Shown here piece by piece: positions 22,140 to 32,769 of a stretch of DNA of 64,000 nt. The DNA comes from Symsagittifera roscoffensis (Eukaryota > Xenacoelomorpha > Acoela > Convolutidae): the NCBI RefSeq assembly GCF_963678635.1, contig NC_087062.1, positions 21,503,789 to 21,567,788 on the forward strand, read 5' to 3'. Both the position numbers and the translations under genes were made by a program. A model generated the notes under the pieces. That model was not told where the DNA came from, made no database searches, and saw nothing but the letters and a program-made list of their open reading frames with translations. Every line of letters begins with the position of its first letter. The first letter of the stretch is position 1.

Positions 22140-25085
22140 AATGGTAAAATACGTTCCCAAAACTTTTACCATGAAAGTCCGACTATCATCATTTTTCTCC
22201 ATGAAAACTCACTGCTGGAACGTGTCCGATTCTCACAAAAACATTATTTTGTTTTTTTTTGTCAATAATGATATTGGAAATACATCGCTGTCATATTATT
22301 ATTTTGCAAATTTCAAAACTCAAACTCTGACCTATTTTGTGGAAGTCGATGAAAACACGCGTCTCATAAATGTCGTCTCCGCTCAACATTTTTATAAAAT
22401 GTCTCGAGATTACGTTAAATGCGAGATTTTCTGTTAATTTAGCGTTAATTTACAATCAAGTTATGAAAGAAGCAATAAGTAACGATTCGTCTTCAGCAAT
22501 AAGTAACGATAAGTTCTCAAGCAAGCTAAATTCAGAGGTATTAACGGTTTTATCAATTTTTGTCAATGGGGTTTATTTGTATCAGATGAAGAGTCCTATT
22601 AGTCCCGAGCTAGGTTTAACTGGCTGGGGAACATTTCATTGCTGAAGTTGAAAATTTTAGATCTTTGCCCCGCCTATTTTGCAAGGATAGCAACGAGAAA
22701 ATGGAATGGAAATGATAGTTTAAATGCCCACGAGAAATGAAAGCTGAAATAGGATCCTATTGAAAAATTTGTTTTCACTTAAATATAGGCAAAAAGTAAA
22801 TTACACAGTTTTGAACCGAAAATTTTGAAGCTATAAAAGTCGAAGCTTAAAAAGTAAAGTGATTCTAGCCACTGGTTTTTCTATTTCTCAAGAGAAAAGT
22901 GAAAAGTGTGATCAACTTTTTTTTTCTCAATGAAGGACTCTCTTCTTTTCCATGGTAATTGGTTGGCGAATTAAAGAGCTTTGGTGGGCTGGCAAAGAGG
23001 AATTAATGAAGATTTTTGTCTTTATTGCGCCTCGTTATAGCTTTATTATGGTTGTTTACGTCAATTCACAAACAAACACGTTTCCTGTATTGAATTCTCC
23101 CGATGCCGTAAAAACTCGATATTCTTTGGGGCTTTGGTTGCGCAGGACGCAATTCATTTAAATTAATGTCTGATAACAAAATAAAATACTGAAGAAAAAA
23201 GACACTTTTAGTGTGAAAACTGATTTAAATTTTATTTATCTGTTTCTGTTTTATTGTACTTGCGGTAGACTTCGAATAGCTCGTAGCTATCAAGAGATAA
23301 AAAATAAAGTGACGCTCTTACTGCCCTAAATTTGTGAACGGGACTAAATACACTAAATTTGGTTTAGGTACAGTAATTAAAGGTTTCTAAAATGTACTGA
23401 TTTGAAATTTCAAGAGGAAAGTTTCAGGTAACGCGATAAATTAGAAGGAAAATAAGAAGTAGGTAAATTTAGGTATCAAGTAGCAAAGCATAAACGTTAT
23501 TTTTAAATGCAAGGATCGGAATATAAAAACTACTCAAATTGTTCCATTAAAATTAAATGGCAACTCTGTCTTTTAGATGGACAGCTGAATAAATTTCCGC
23601 TAAAACAAAGATACTTTAATCAAAATGTTTGTTTCAAAAATAAAAAAGAATTTGATCAGCTGATATGGAAACAATGATCTACATCAAATAAACATGTAGA
23701 TCGCTTCGAAAAACAAATTTTTTTTATAGTTACGTAAAAACAACGATTTTTCATGGGAATCTACTTTATATGCAAAAACAAAAAAATACATCCAAGTAAG
23801 TTTTTAAGTGTAATAACATGAAGTAATGTTTAGTAAATTGTACAAAAAAATAATAAATTAAAAGTTGCTTTTTCGTCCACTTTGAACCAATTTTCCATTG
23901 GATATTCAATACAAATTGACACTTTTCAGTGTTACGTAGCCTTGATGAAAATTATTCAAAAAAGAGCCAATAAAAATTTAGCGGTATTTTTACTCTTAAA
24001 AAAGCATCAAACATTGTTAGATATATTTAAACGGATACAGTTCACCGAAACCGCAGGCAAAAATAAGGCCGTGAAAAGTGTCTAAAAGTGATGCCGGAGT
24101 TTGCAACCAATTGATTTTCACTTTTAAAAACTCAAGTCAACGAATTTATTTTATTTTTAGGTACTACTTACGATAAAAAATGAAAGCCTTTAAGTTTTCA
24201 AGCTTTACCAGGATTTTCATGGTTTGTGTAGTGTGGTTAAAAAAACTGTATCATTTGGTTTTTGCGGCTACGTTAAGCTTTTGTACTTCGCCTTGAAAGT
24301 TTGAAATCGCTTGGATGGTTTTTTGTACGAGTACAGAACTTATTTTTGCGGATAACTGCGTTGACCTCAATTCAACTACTTTTATAATATTTTTCTTTTG
24401 TAAATTTGATATTTCTATTTTTATTATTTTTTAGATTTTGATAAAAATTAAGGAAATGACTTCATTTCTACCAAAAGAAACTAACAAGAATTAAATAAAT
24501 AATTAAGTTTTATTTCCTGCTCAAAACTTTATAAAAAAAACATGCAAGAAAGGAAGCGCGCCTTCCGTTATATGGTGAAACTGAACTTAGGTTTTGATTT
24601 TTCCTCTAGACGCAGGGTCAGAGACCCATCTAGACTTTCCTGAGAGGCAGAGGGGGGAGGGGTAAAGTTTGCAGAATTTGAGCTACATCTATAAAATACT
24701 TAGTTTTAGCTCGAGCTAATAACAGTTGATTTAACTATATTGTTTATTTTCGGTTAGTTTGGTGTTTAGTCGATAAAAGATCAAACATTGCCCTAGGGCA
24801 CAGTGCAGCAGCAGAATACAAAAGTTTTTCTCAATACACCACCGATTTGGCGAAATACGGTAGCAGCCACTACAAGAGCAGACAAAAAGTCATAATTTTA
24901 GAGATGAAAATTGTGACTAGACAATTAGTTTCGATATACAAACAATTTTACGCACAAAAAACGGTAATCCACAGCACCAATACTAACAATAGTTCACAGA
25001 AACACTGAAAGCCGACGAAATCAACGAACTGAACGCTTCAAAAGCACCTATAACACAAGAGACAGTGAACTTCAAATAACTTAGA
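22140..25085. other. AT-rich DNA, no convincing gene
   Basis: Plus frames at 22141-22437 (98 codons), 22370-22645 and 22952-23161 overlap each other in different frames and lack splice or family signals. A short tandem AGCAATAAGTAACGAT x2 lies at about 22471-22510. Nothing else was recognised. Confidence 0.5.
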
Positions 25086-25090
25086 AACTG

Positions 25091-25435
25091 TACCCGCACA
25101 GAGCGCCCATGGATTTTAATCGATTATAATGGATTCCCGAGACAAAAATAATCGATTATAATCCATTACGGATGTAAAATTCAGACCTTGAAATCGATTA
25201 TATTGCCATTATAATCGATTATTTTTGAGAAAAAATAATCCATTATAAACAATTATAATCGATTATAATCCATTATTTTGGCACTGAAATCGATTAATTT
25301 GTCAAGAAAATCCATTATAATCGATTATTTATGAGGTAAAAAAATCCATTATAATCCATTATAATCGATTATAATCGATTATTTATGAGATAAAAAATCC
25401 AAAAATTGATTATAATCCATTTTAGTTAGCTAATT
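25091..25435 (+). repeat. Family D foldback repeat (AATCGATTAT palindromes), left copy
   Basis: Begins ACCCGCACAGAGCGCCCATG GATTTTAATCGATTATAATGG, then many tandem, self-complementary blocks of ATAATCGATTAT and ATAATCCATTAT. The left terminus is the inverse of the right terminus of the copy at 30838-31164. No matching right terminus of its own was found. Confidence 0.75.
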
Positions 25436-25599
25436 CAGCGATTCTATTTTTAGTTCTAATTATGCCTGGAAGAAAAAAAGCAAGTTTAAAGATGTAAAAT
25501 TACAAAACTGCAAATATACGAAAACATGCATATATATAAAATTCTCATTACTGTTTTAAAATACTGCAATAGAATTTTTTAAAAAATCAGCAATATAAA

Positions 25600-26515
25600 T
25601 AAGATTTTGTGCACAAAAAATACAATCAAATCATGAAAATCATCAATTTAAACAAAATTTTGTGCACAAAAAATTTAATAATCTCATGCGAAATTATGAA
25701 AAACTAAGGGAGTTTGGGCACAATTACATGCAATAAAATGAAGAAACTTATCAATATATACAAGATTTTGTGCACAAAAAATTTAATAATCTCATGCGAA
25801 ATTATGAAAAACTAAGGGAATTTGGGCACAATTATATGCAATAAAATGAAGAAAATCATCAATATATACAAAATTTTGTGCACAAAAAATTTAATAATCT
25901 CATGCGAATTTATGAAAAACTAAGGGAATTTAGGCACAATTATATGCAATAAAATGAAGAAAATCATCAATATATACAAGGTTTGTGTACAAAAATTTAA
26001 TAATCTCATGGGAAATTATGAAAAACTAGGGGAATTTGGGCACAATTATATGCAATAAAATGAAGAAAATCATCAATATATACAAGATTTTGTGCACAAA
26101 AAATATAATAATCTCATGCGATTCGCAGGAACTACATTATTATTTATTATTCATAGCCATATATTGAACTACTTCACGTGGGTTTCTCCTTTTAGATTTG
26201 GAGTTTGTGTGTCTCCGAAAATGCGATAAAATGCGAGACCCCTCAAACTCCCCCAGTGCGCATCATGGTTCCGAAGCAACTGAGTCGGGAGGAGCAGGAC
26301 TTCAACCCCGTAGACTTCATCAATTTCTGCTGTTGTGACCTCGTGCGTCTCAGTTGCATTTTGTGCCACCCAAGAATTTGGGCATAATTATATGCAATAA
26401 AATGAAGAAAATCATCAATATATACAAGATTTTGAGCACAAAAATTTAATAATCTCATGGGAAAATATCAAAAGAAACAAGATCTTGGGCACAAAAATAT
26501 GCAATAATCTCATGA
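25600..26515 (+). repeat. Minisatellite, about 108-bp unit
   Basis: Unit contains CAAGATTTTGTGCACAAAAA, TTTAATAATCTCATGCGAAA, AAAAACTAAGGGAATTTGGG and TATGCAATAAAATGAAG. Starts recur about every 108 bp from 25.6 kb to 26.14 kb (five copies); after a 240-bp foreign block the array resumes in register at about 26385 and decays by 26.7 kb. Confidence 0.85.
26196..26387 (+). CDS. Exon-like block inside the minisatellite, unknown product
   Basis: A strong acceptor (TTTCTCCTTTTAG) precedes an open frame of 63 codons with balanced, GC-using codons unlike the surrounding AT-rich array. It contains PPVRIMVPKQLSREEQDFNP and then VDFINFCCCDLVRLSCILCH, before running into satellite sequence and a stop. 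A plausible donor is not obvious (GTGCGT after DL is weak). The minus strand is open too (67 codons, no good splice sites). No family recognised. It could be a real exon whose intron filled with satellite, or a captured gene fragment. Confidence 0.35.
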   Translation: MWSLCVSENAIKCETPQTPPVRIMVPKQLSREEQDFNPVDFINFCCCDLVRLSCILCHPRIWA

Positions 26516-26519
26516 AAAT

Positions 26520-27000
26520 CATCAAAGTAAACCATATTTTAGGCACTTAACAAGCAAAAATATCTGAACTTCATCAATGTAAAGAATATTTTTACTGCAA
26601 AAAAAAAATTAACAAATTTTTCATAAAAATCATCAATATAAACAAGATTTTAGGCACAAAATTATGCAAAAAAATCAAAAAAATCATCAATTTTGACAAG
26701 ATTTTTAGCACAAAAAATATGCATTCATATCCTAGCCAAATGAAAATTAGAAATTTATTCAAATTTTTCTTTAGGGGATTTTTAATTATGCCTGGAAAAA
26801 AAGCAAGTTTTAAGGTGTAAAATTACAAAACTGCAAATATACGAAAAGGTGCAAATATAAAAAAATCTCATTTCTGTTTTAAAATACTCAAATATTAAAT
26901 ACTCAATTTTAGATATAAAACACTCTCAAAATGTTTTATTTTGAAAGATGTTTTGAACGATTCTTAATTTTCAGGCCTGTCTGCTAATTTCAATACAGAG
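26520..27000. other. Decayed copies of the 108-bp minisatellite
   Basis: Scattered ATCATCAA-TATAAACAAGATT and GGCACAAAA blocks show degenerate units to about 26.75 kb. The segment ATTATGCCTGGAA...GCAAGTTTAA...TTACAAAACTGCAAATATAC at 26785-26860 repeats that at 25460-25520, so the whole array lies between two copies of this flank. Confidence 0.6.
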
Positions 27001-27040
27001 ACCACTTCTGCTTCTGGTGAGCCAGTGATCTGGTAGTAGA

Positions 27041-27372
27041 GCCAGTGACCTCAGCGGGCATCGGGTAGGAGAGCCAGTGACCTCAGCGGGCATCGGGTAG
27101 GAGAGCCAGTGACCTCAGCGGGCATCGTGTAGGAGAGCCAGTGACCTCAGCGGGCATCGGGTAGGAGAGCCAGTGACCTCAGCGGGCATCGGGTAGTAGA
27201 GCCAGTGACCTCAGCGGGCATCGGGTAGGAGAGCCAGTGACCTCAGCGGGCATCGGGTAGGAGAGCCAGTGACCTCAGCGGGCATCGGGTAGGAGAGCCA
27301 GTGATCTCAGCGGGCATCGGGTAGGAGAGCCAGTGACCTCAGCGGGCATCGGGTAGGAGAGCCAGTGACCTG
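27041..27372 (+). repeat. GC-rich 32-bp minisatellite, about 10 units
   Basis: GCCAGTGACCTCAGCGGGCA TCGGGTAGGAGA recurs at exact 32-bp steps (27041, 27073, 27105 and so on to 27361), with a partial unit at 27021. Units differ by rare single changes (TGATCTC, CATCGTG, GTAGTAG). 32 is not a multiple of three and each unit has TGA and TAG, so it is not a coding repeat. There are no spacers. Confidence 0.95.
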
Positions 27373-27379
27373 AGCCATT

Positions 27380-27652
27380 GTTTTCAAGTCAATTAGTTTA
27401 ACCAAACTGAGTTAAATTGAATGGTTTGCACCAAACTTTAAACGGCTTACACCAACTATTGATTCAAATTGAATGGTTTGCATGAAACCTTGACTTGAAC
27501 TGGGAGGATTAAAAAAAGAATTGTTTTCAGGTCAATTAGTTTAACCAAACTGAGTAAAATTGTATGGTTTGCACAAAATTTTAAACGGCTAACACCAACC
27601 ATTGATTCAAATCGAATGGTTTGCACCAAACCTTGACTTGAACTGGGAGGAT
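27380..27652 (+). repeat. Two tandem copies of a 139-bp segment
   Basis: TTGTTTTCAAGTCAATTAGT TTAACCAAACTGAG to TTGACTTGAACTGGGAGGAT occurs twice, 139 bp apart. Each copy is itself built from about 24-bp degenerate repeats of GGTTTGCACCAAACTTTGA type. Confidence 0.8.
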
Positions 27653-27654
27653 AG

Positions 27655-27765
27655 TACAGTAGAAAAGATCAAAGAAGAATAGCAATGTTGCGGATTCCGC
27701 GGCGTATTTGATTATTTTTCCTGTTGCGGAAACCGCTTGCAGTTTGGCCTCGTAATGCTCCAAAT
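27655..27765 (-). repeat. Family C element fragment, inverted
   Basis: GATCAAAGAAGAATAGCAAT, TTGCGGATTCCGCGG, CCTGTTGCGGAAACCGC and GTTTGGCCTCGTAATG are the reverse complement of the 11.4-kb and 60.4-kb copies. It directly follows the last 139-bp copy. Confidence 0.7.
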
Positions 27766-28149
27766 TTTTATTAAAAACATTGTAAACATATACATAGGAC
27801 AACTTCAAAACCGGAGAAAAGATGAAACTCAGAGGAAAACATGACCAAAAATCTGAATACTAAAGAAAAACGTCAAAAATTTGTCAGGTTGTTTTTTTTT
27901 GTGTTGAAGCAAAATGAATTGTACCAAAAGAAAGCCTTCAAAACCAATCGTAAAGCTATTGCGAAGATTTAGTGCACCTTAACAAAGTGATTGCAAAAAC
28001 AAAGTGATTTTTGAGAGCGTTTGGAAAAATAGACAATGACTGAAATCAATTTGAGTTACAAAAAACTCCGAAACTTTTAATGATCTTTTTTTGAGCCTAT
28101 TGCGAGTTTTTGGAGAACCTTCACAAAATATTGAGGAACCCAAAACGCC

Positions 28150-28660
28150 TATTAGGAGCAGTTTAAATACGTTTTTTAAAATGTCTCAAAATAGCTAATA
28201 GAAGATCACTTCATTTTCAAATAACATGTTTTTTAACACATCAAACTCCTAGAATTTGATAGCTCAACCAAATCAAAGTGTTTTGACTTACATTGACCAA
28301 AACTCTTGAAGAAATACTGTTTTGACAAATTCTGGTTTCAACGCGTTTGTTGATGATATTTTCCTGAAAAAAAAGAACAATTATAATGAAGATAATTAGA
28401 GTTTTAATTTTGGAAATAATGACCTTCATTATCAAAAAGCTAACCTTTAATTGTTATCTTGATGTTTCTGAAGATTCAGATTTTCTGAGGATATGATTAA
28501 AATATTCGAACGTCAGGTACTTATCTGAAATAAGTGGGAACAAGATTTTAAAAAATGTCTCAAAAATAGATAACAGACAATCACTTGCTTTTCAATTAAC
28601 ATGTTTTTTAACACATCAAACTCCTAGAAATTGATAGCTCATCCAAATCAAAGTGCTGCA
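28150..28660 (+). repeat. Direct duplication of about 130 bp, 370 bp apart
   Basis: AAAATGTCTCAAAATAGCTA ATAGAAGATCACTT, ACATGTTTTTTAACACATCA AACTCCTAGAA and ATTTGATAGCTC recur at about 28180-28285 and 28550-28655. No coding signal. Confidence 0.75.
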
Positions 28661-28662
28661 GG

Positions 28663-28825
28663 TCAAATCTACTTCATAGCCTACAAAAAAATTAATTAAA
28701 ATTTGAAGAAAAAAAAACTTACAACCCAGAATCTAGCGGAAATTTGGATCTAACCAACTTTCTCACGTCGCCGAAGAATCAAAAAATTCTTCTCTGCGAT
28801 TTGGTATACAGTTGAATCGAATAGT
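28663..28825 (+). repeat. Segment duplicated on the far side of the assembly gap
   Basis: GGTCAAATCTACTTCATAGC, AATCTAGCGGAAA, AACCAACTTTCTCACGTCGC and AATTCTTCTCTGCGATTTGG recur in order at 30162-30325, immediately after the run of N. Confidence 0.85.
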
Positions 28826-28859
28826 TTGCCTTGACTTGAACTGGGAAGATTGCAAAGGA

Positions 28860-29400
28860 GTTTGATTTCAACTCAATTAGTTTGAAAAAACCTAGTTAAA
28901 TTGAACAGTTTTGCACCAAACTTTGAATGGCTTACACCAACCATTGAGTCAAACCAAATGGTTTCCAGTGAACCTTTATGAAATGAATGGCTTACACCAA
29001 ACATTGATTTGCCCAGAAAAACTGGTAACAAAAATTTTGCACGAGCTGAATATTTTAGACCAAGTCTTGAAAAGAACTGATAAGATGACGCCAAATTTGG
29101 ATTTACAGTGACTGGCTATCACATACATCAAGTTAAGTTAAACGGTCTGTACCATACTTTGATTTGAAGCAACTGGTATGCACCAAACATTTACTCGAAA
29201 TGAATGTCTTGTATTTAACTTTGATTTGAGCTGAATACCTAGCTACAATTTTTCTTTATTGAACTGAATCATTTGAGCCCTACCTTGGCTTGAATTAATC
29301 AGACTGCTGCAACTATTTATCGGCTAGCACCACTCCTTGATTCGAAATGAATGTTTTGCAACAAACGTTGAATAAAAGTGGTGGGCTCGCACTGATTTGT
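28860..29400 (+). repeat. Diverged tandem repeats, about 24-bp period
   Basis: TTTGCACCAAACTTTGAATG GCTTACACCAACCATTGA and similar blocks repeat irregularly. The 24-bp period keeps a frame open at 28911-29111 with recurring NGLHQ peptides; this looks like a by-product of the repeat. It is related to 27380-27652. Confidence 0.6.
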
Positions 29401-29569
29401 GAAAAAAAAGCTTAAATAAGCATTGAAATAATTTTAATTGCTTTCTATTTCGACTGAAGGCCAGTTATTGTTATGGCTCCGAAATAATAACACGTGTAAA
29501 AAAATACAAAACGATACAAAATTGAATCAGCCTCAAACTTTTAAAAAAAAGTGAAGTAATCAAATTGTT

Positions 29570-29905
29570 TCAATTGTTAAGAAGTCTTCTTCGGAGCTCG
29601 TAACCCCAGATGTTTGAATCCCTAACTGCCCTTTCTATTTGGTCGGTTGATTGGAACTTCTGGTGGACAGCATCCGTGAACATTTGTTCCAACACTGAGC
29701 CAAATTTGTGCCTAGTAGCTTGAAGGCTTTCATTTCCCCCAAGCCTAAAGAAAATTAGGACACAGCTTGAACCCTCCCCAAAAACAAGCTTCGCCATTGC
29801 CGCCCAAATTTTTCGGGGCTATCGGACATTTTGCTCAAGTCCATCCCATTCCATTTATGTGGTGCTACTGATTCGGATATGTTCATTTGTAAAAATTAGT
29901 TAATC
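29570..29905 (-). pseudogene. Possible broken coding region, unknown product
   Basis: On minus, an ATG at about 29886 opens 41 codons including APHKWNGMDLSKMSDSPEKF, then stops. The +1 frame overlaps and continues (ATG at 29797) through NESLQATRHKFGSVLEQMFT and STDQIERAVRDSNIWGYELR to a stop at 29570. Codons are more balanced than the flanks. Two overlapping long frames suggest one frame shifted by an indel. No family recognised; it may be a transposon remnant. Confidence 0.35.
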
Positions 29906-29961
29906 TGATTCAGAAAAAAACGGCGATAACATATACCAATCTAAATTTATGTATTGGCTGG

Positions 29962-30161
29962 NNNNNNNNNNNNNNNNNNNNNNNNNNNNNNNNNNNNNNN
30001 NNNNNNNNNNNNNNNNNNNNNNNNNNNNNNNNNNNNNNNNNNNNNNNNNNNNNNNNNNNNNNNNNNNNNNNNNNNNNNNNNNNNNNNNNNNNNNNNNNNN
30101 NNNNNNNNNNNNNNNNNNNNNNNNNNNNNNNNNNNNNNNNNNNNNNNNNNNNNNNNNNNNN
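29962..30161. other. Assembly gap (200 N)
   Basis: Exactly 200 N. The round number suggests a placeholder rather than a measured length. Sequence right after it duplicates 28663-28825, so the gap probably marks a collapsed or unresolved duplication. Confidence 0.95.
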
Positions 30162-30539
30162 GGTCAAATCTACTTCATAGCCCACAAAAAAAAACTATTT
30201 AAAATTTAACAAAAAAAACTTAAGCCCCGGAATCTAGCGGAAAATTGGATTTAACCAACTTTCTCATGTCGCAGAAGGTTCACAAAATTCTTCTCTGCGA
30301 TTTGGTGTACAGCTGAAAAAACCCCGGTCGGACATGGCAGTTACAATTGGCAAATGGTATTCTTAAACAAAAAAGACTTTTTTACAAGTTTTTTGAGGTA
30401 CATAATTCAACACCCCCAGTAAAGTAGAATTCAAATCTAATGATTTCAATAAGTCCTCTTTGTTTGCGAAAAACCATTAACCATAATAGGCTGCCCGCTC
30501 CGACCAATTAATTGAAAAAAAATGTTTCCGAGAAAGACA

Positions 30540-30592
30540 ACCAACCGCCGCTGGTAAAAGTAAAACCGCCGCTGGTAAAAGTAAAAACTGGC
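30540..30592 (+). repeat. 21-bp tandem duplication
   Basis: CCGCCGCTGGTAAAAGTAAA A is present twice in a row, followed by a diverged CTGGCGGGTAAAA. Confidence 0.85.
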
Positions 30593-30837
30593 GGGTAAAA
30601 TTTTAAAATAACTTTACGAATGACTCATGGTACCTGGGTACACTAATAAATGAGCAAAATAAAGCTAAATTTACATGTTTGGTCTCAAAACGTCTTTTTT
30701 GAGGTCGCACGATTTTAAAATTTTTTGATCAAAAATTTGAATAAAAAATTAAAAATTTGAAATATTGTGAAAAAAGGCAATCCGAACTATAAATACCAAA
30801 TAACATTGTAAAACCAGATAAAACTCTAAGTGATGGC

Positions 30838-31164
30838 CGCCGAGCGTCTAAGGATTTTAATCGATTATAATGGATCATAACTCAAACCCAAATGTTGTGG
30901 AATAAACACACACAAAAAATCGATTATAATCGATTATAATCGACTATAATGGAATTTATTGCTTCGAAAAATAGTGTCATTATAATCGATTTTTAATGGA
31001 TTATAATCGATTATAATCGATTATAATGGATTTTATTGCTTCGAAAAATAGTGTCTTTATAATCGATTTTTAATGGATTATCATCGATTATTTTGTAATT
31101 TCATAGACACTGTCTATATAATGATAATATTATCGATTAGGATCCATGGGAGCTCGGTGCGGGT
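30838..31164 (-). repeat. Family D foldback element, right copy with both ends
   Basis: Left end GGCCGCCGAGCGTCTAAGGA TTTTAATCGATTATAATGG; right end TCCATGGGAGCTCGGTGCGG GT, whose reverse complement aligns with the left end and with the start of the copy at 25091. The interior is runs of ATTATAATCGATTATAATCG and a duplicated TTATTGCTTCGAAAAATAGT block. About 327 bp with no coding potential; RNA or single-stranded DNA would fold tightly. Confidence 0.75.
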
Positions 31165-31169
31165 AGTTA

Positions 31170-32320
31170 TTATGCAAAACCAATTGGCAGAAATCAGTTG
31201 AGATGACAACCAGGTTTTGGTCGGATCCAAGCTTTTCCCAGGAAACATCAAAACCAGAAAAATCACGATAAGAAAGATGCGGTAAATATCGAAAGACTTT
31301 CAAACCAAATTACATGCAGACAAGCCCAGCGAAAAACAAAAACAAGATAAGTGCAACTGCATAATTGATGACATTTTGCAAGGAGGCGCACATAAACGAA
31401 AATAAATTACTTGGGAAGCAGAAAAAATCGCAGGTCGTAACCGAGCAGGAAAGAAACAAAAAAAGAACCGTTAGCCTATGCTGCGTTCGAAAACGCAGCT
31501 TGTTCGGAAAACATGCACACGGATGAGCTCAGAGTAATTGCCATTGCGGTATTCTTAAAAAAACTGTCAGCATTTTTGCAAAGATGACCACATACCGTAA
31601 AACTAAACAAGGATAGCCGGTTACTGTGCAAGTAGCACAGAATTTTCCTACAGTAGTGTTAAAAATTACACAACTGCATAGAGTGATAAAAAGATCTGAA
31701 CGAAAAAATAGAACTTAGGCATATTCGACAATCATAGAAATATAGGCCTAATAGAAAACGGTTTTTGACTAGAAAAACGAAAACAGATGATAAAGAGGTT
31801 CAAAATTGATTTCAATTTTTTCTGAAGATATTTTTTGCGCTTTTGTATTTTATTTCCAAAATGGCTCTAAATGCTCAAAATTTAGTTTATTCTTTTAAAA
31901 TTAAGTTTTCACGGCCTAAATTAAACCTAAAAAAGCTATTGTAAGCCTACAGACATTTTTAAATCGTTTTTCTCAACACTGAAAATATTTTCGAACTACT
32001 TAAATTCGCCCAAATCGCGCCTGAAAAAGCTTTAAAATTATCTATTACTCAACCTATTCAGATGATTATTTGTAGTACCTGATTTTGAGAGTAAAACCAT
32101 AAGGAAAAAAACATCCGAATACAAAGTTCCCCCATTTTCAATGGTAGGAAGAAAAAAAGAGAGAATGAAAGATCTGTTTGCCTTTGCAGTCTCGTGGATT
32201 CTAGTAATCCCGAGCAAAATGACCTAATTTTGCATAAAAGATAATCAAAAACTATCATATTCGAAAATTTCCATCGGAAGACAAAAAACCTACCTTGAAT
32301 TGTTCTCAGGACTCCAATGT
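31170..32320. other. A-rich intergenic or intronic DNA
   Basis: No coding block or known repeat was recognised. The plus strand is A-rich, continuing to 36.9 kb. Confidence 0.5.
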
Positions 32321-32324
32321 GCTC

Positions 32325-32765
32325 TAGTCTTTCAAGCTTTCAAGCTTGAATTTAAACTGCAATGTTTGGACGATGTCTTGATGAAGAATAAAGGATAAAA
32401 TACAAGGCAGATAGAGTTTTTGGAATAATCTGCCCTAGATTTAACGCTTTCGAGCTTTAATTACAGTGCCAGGTTTGGACGATGTCTTGATAAGAAATAA
32501 AGGATAAAGTATAAGGCAGATAGATTTTTTGGAATAATCTGCTCTAGACTTAACGCTTTGGAGCTTTAATTTACAGTGCCATGTTTGGACGATGTCTTGA
32601 TAAGAAATAAAGGATAAAGTATAAGGCAGATGGATTTTTTGGAATAATCTGCTCTAGATTTAACGCTTTGGAGCTTTAATTTACAGTGCCATGTTTGGAC
32701 GATATCTTGATAAAAAAATAAAGAATCAAATACAAGGCAGAAAGAATTTTTGGAAAAATATTAAC
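32325..32765 (+). repeat. 110-bp minisatellite, about four units
   Basis: TTTGGACGATGTCTTGAT starts at 32364, 32474, 32584 and 32694, exactly 110 bp apart. Units share AATAAAGGATAAA, GGCAGATAGA, TTTTTGGAATAATCTGC and TTTAACGCTTT. The last unit is the most diverged. Confidence 0.9.
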
Positions 32766-32769
32766 AAAA

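Noticed and set aside
27021-27372. CRISPR-like regular 32-bp repeats
   Set aside because: The repeats are directly adjacent with no spacers, and the sequence is eukaryotic. It is a minisatellite.
29910-30209. Open frames spanning the N gap
   Set aside because: They exist only because N is read as open; no sequence supports them.
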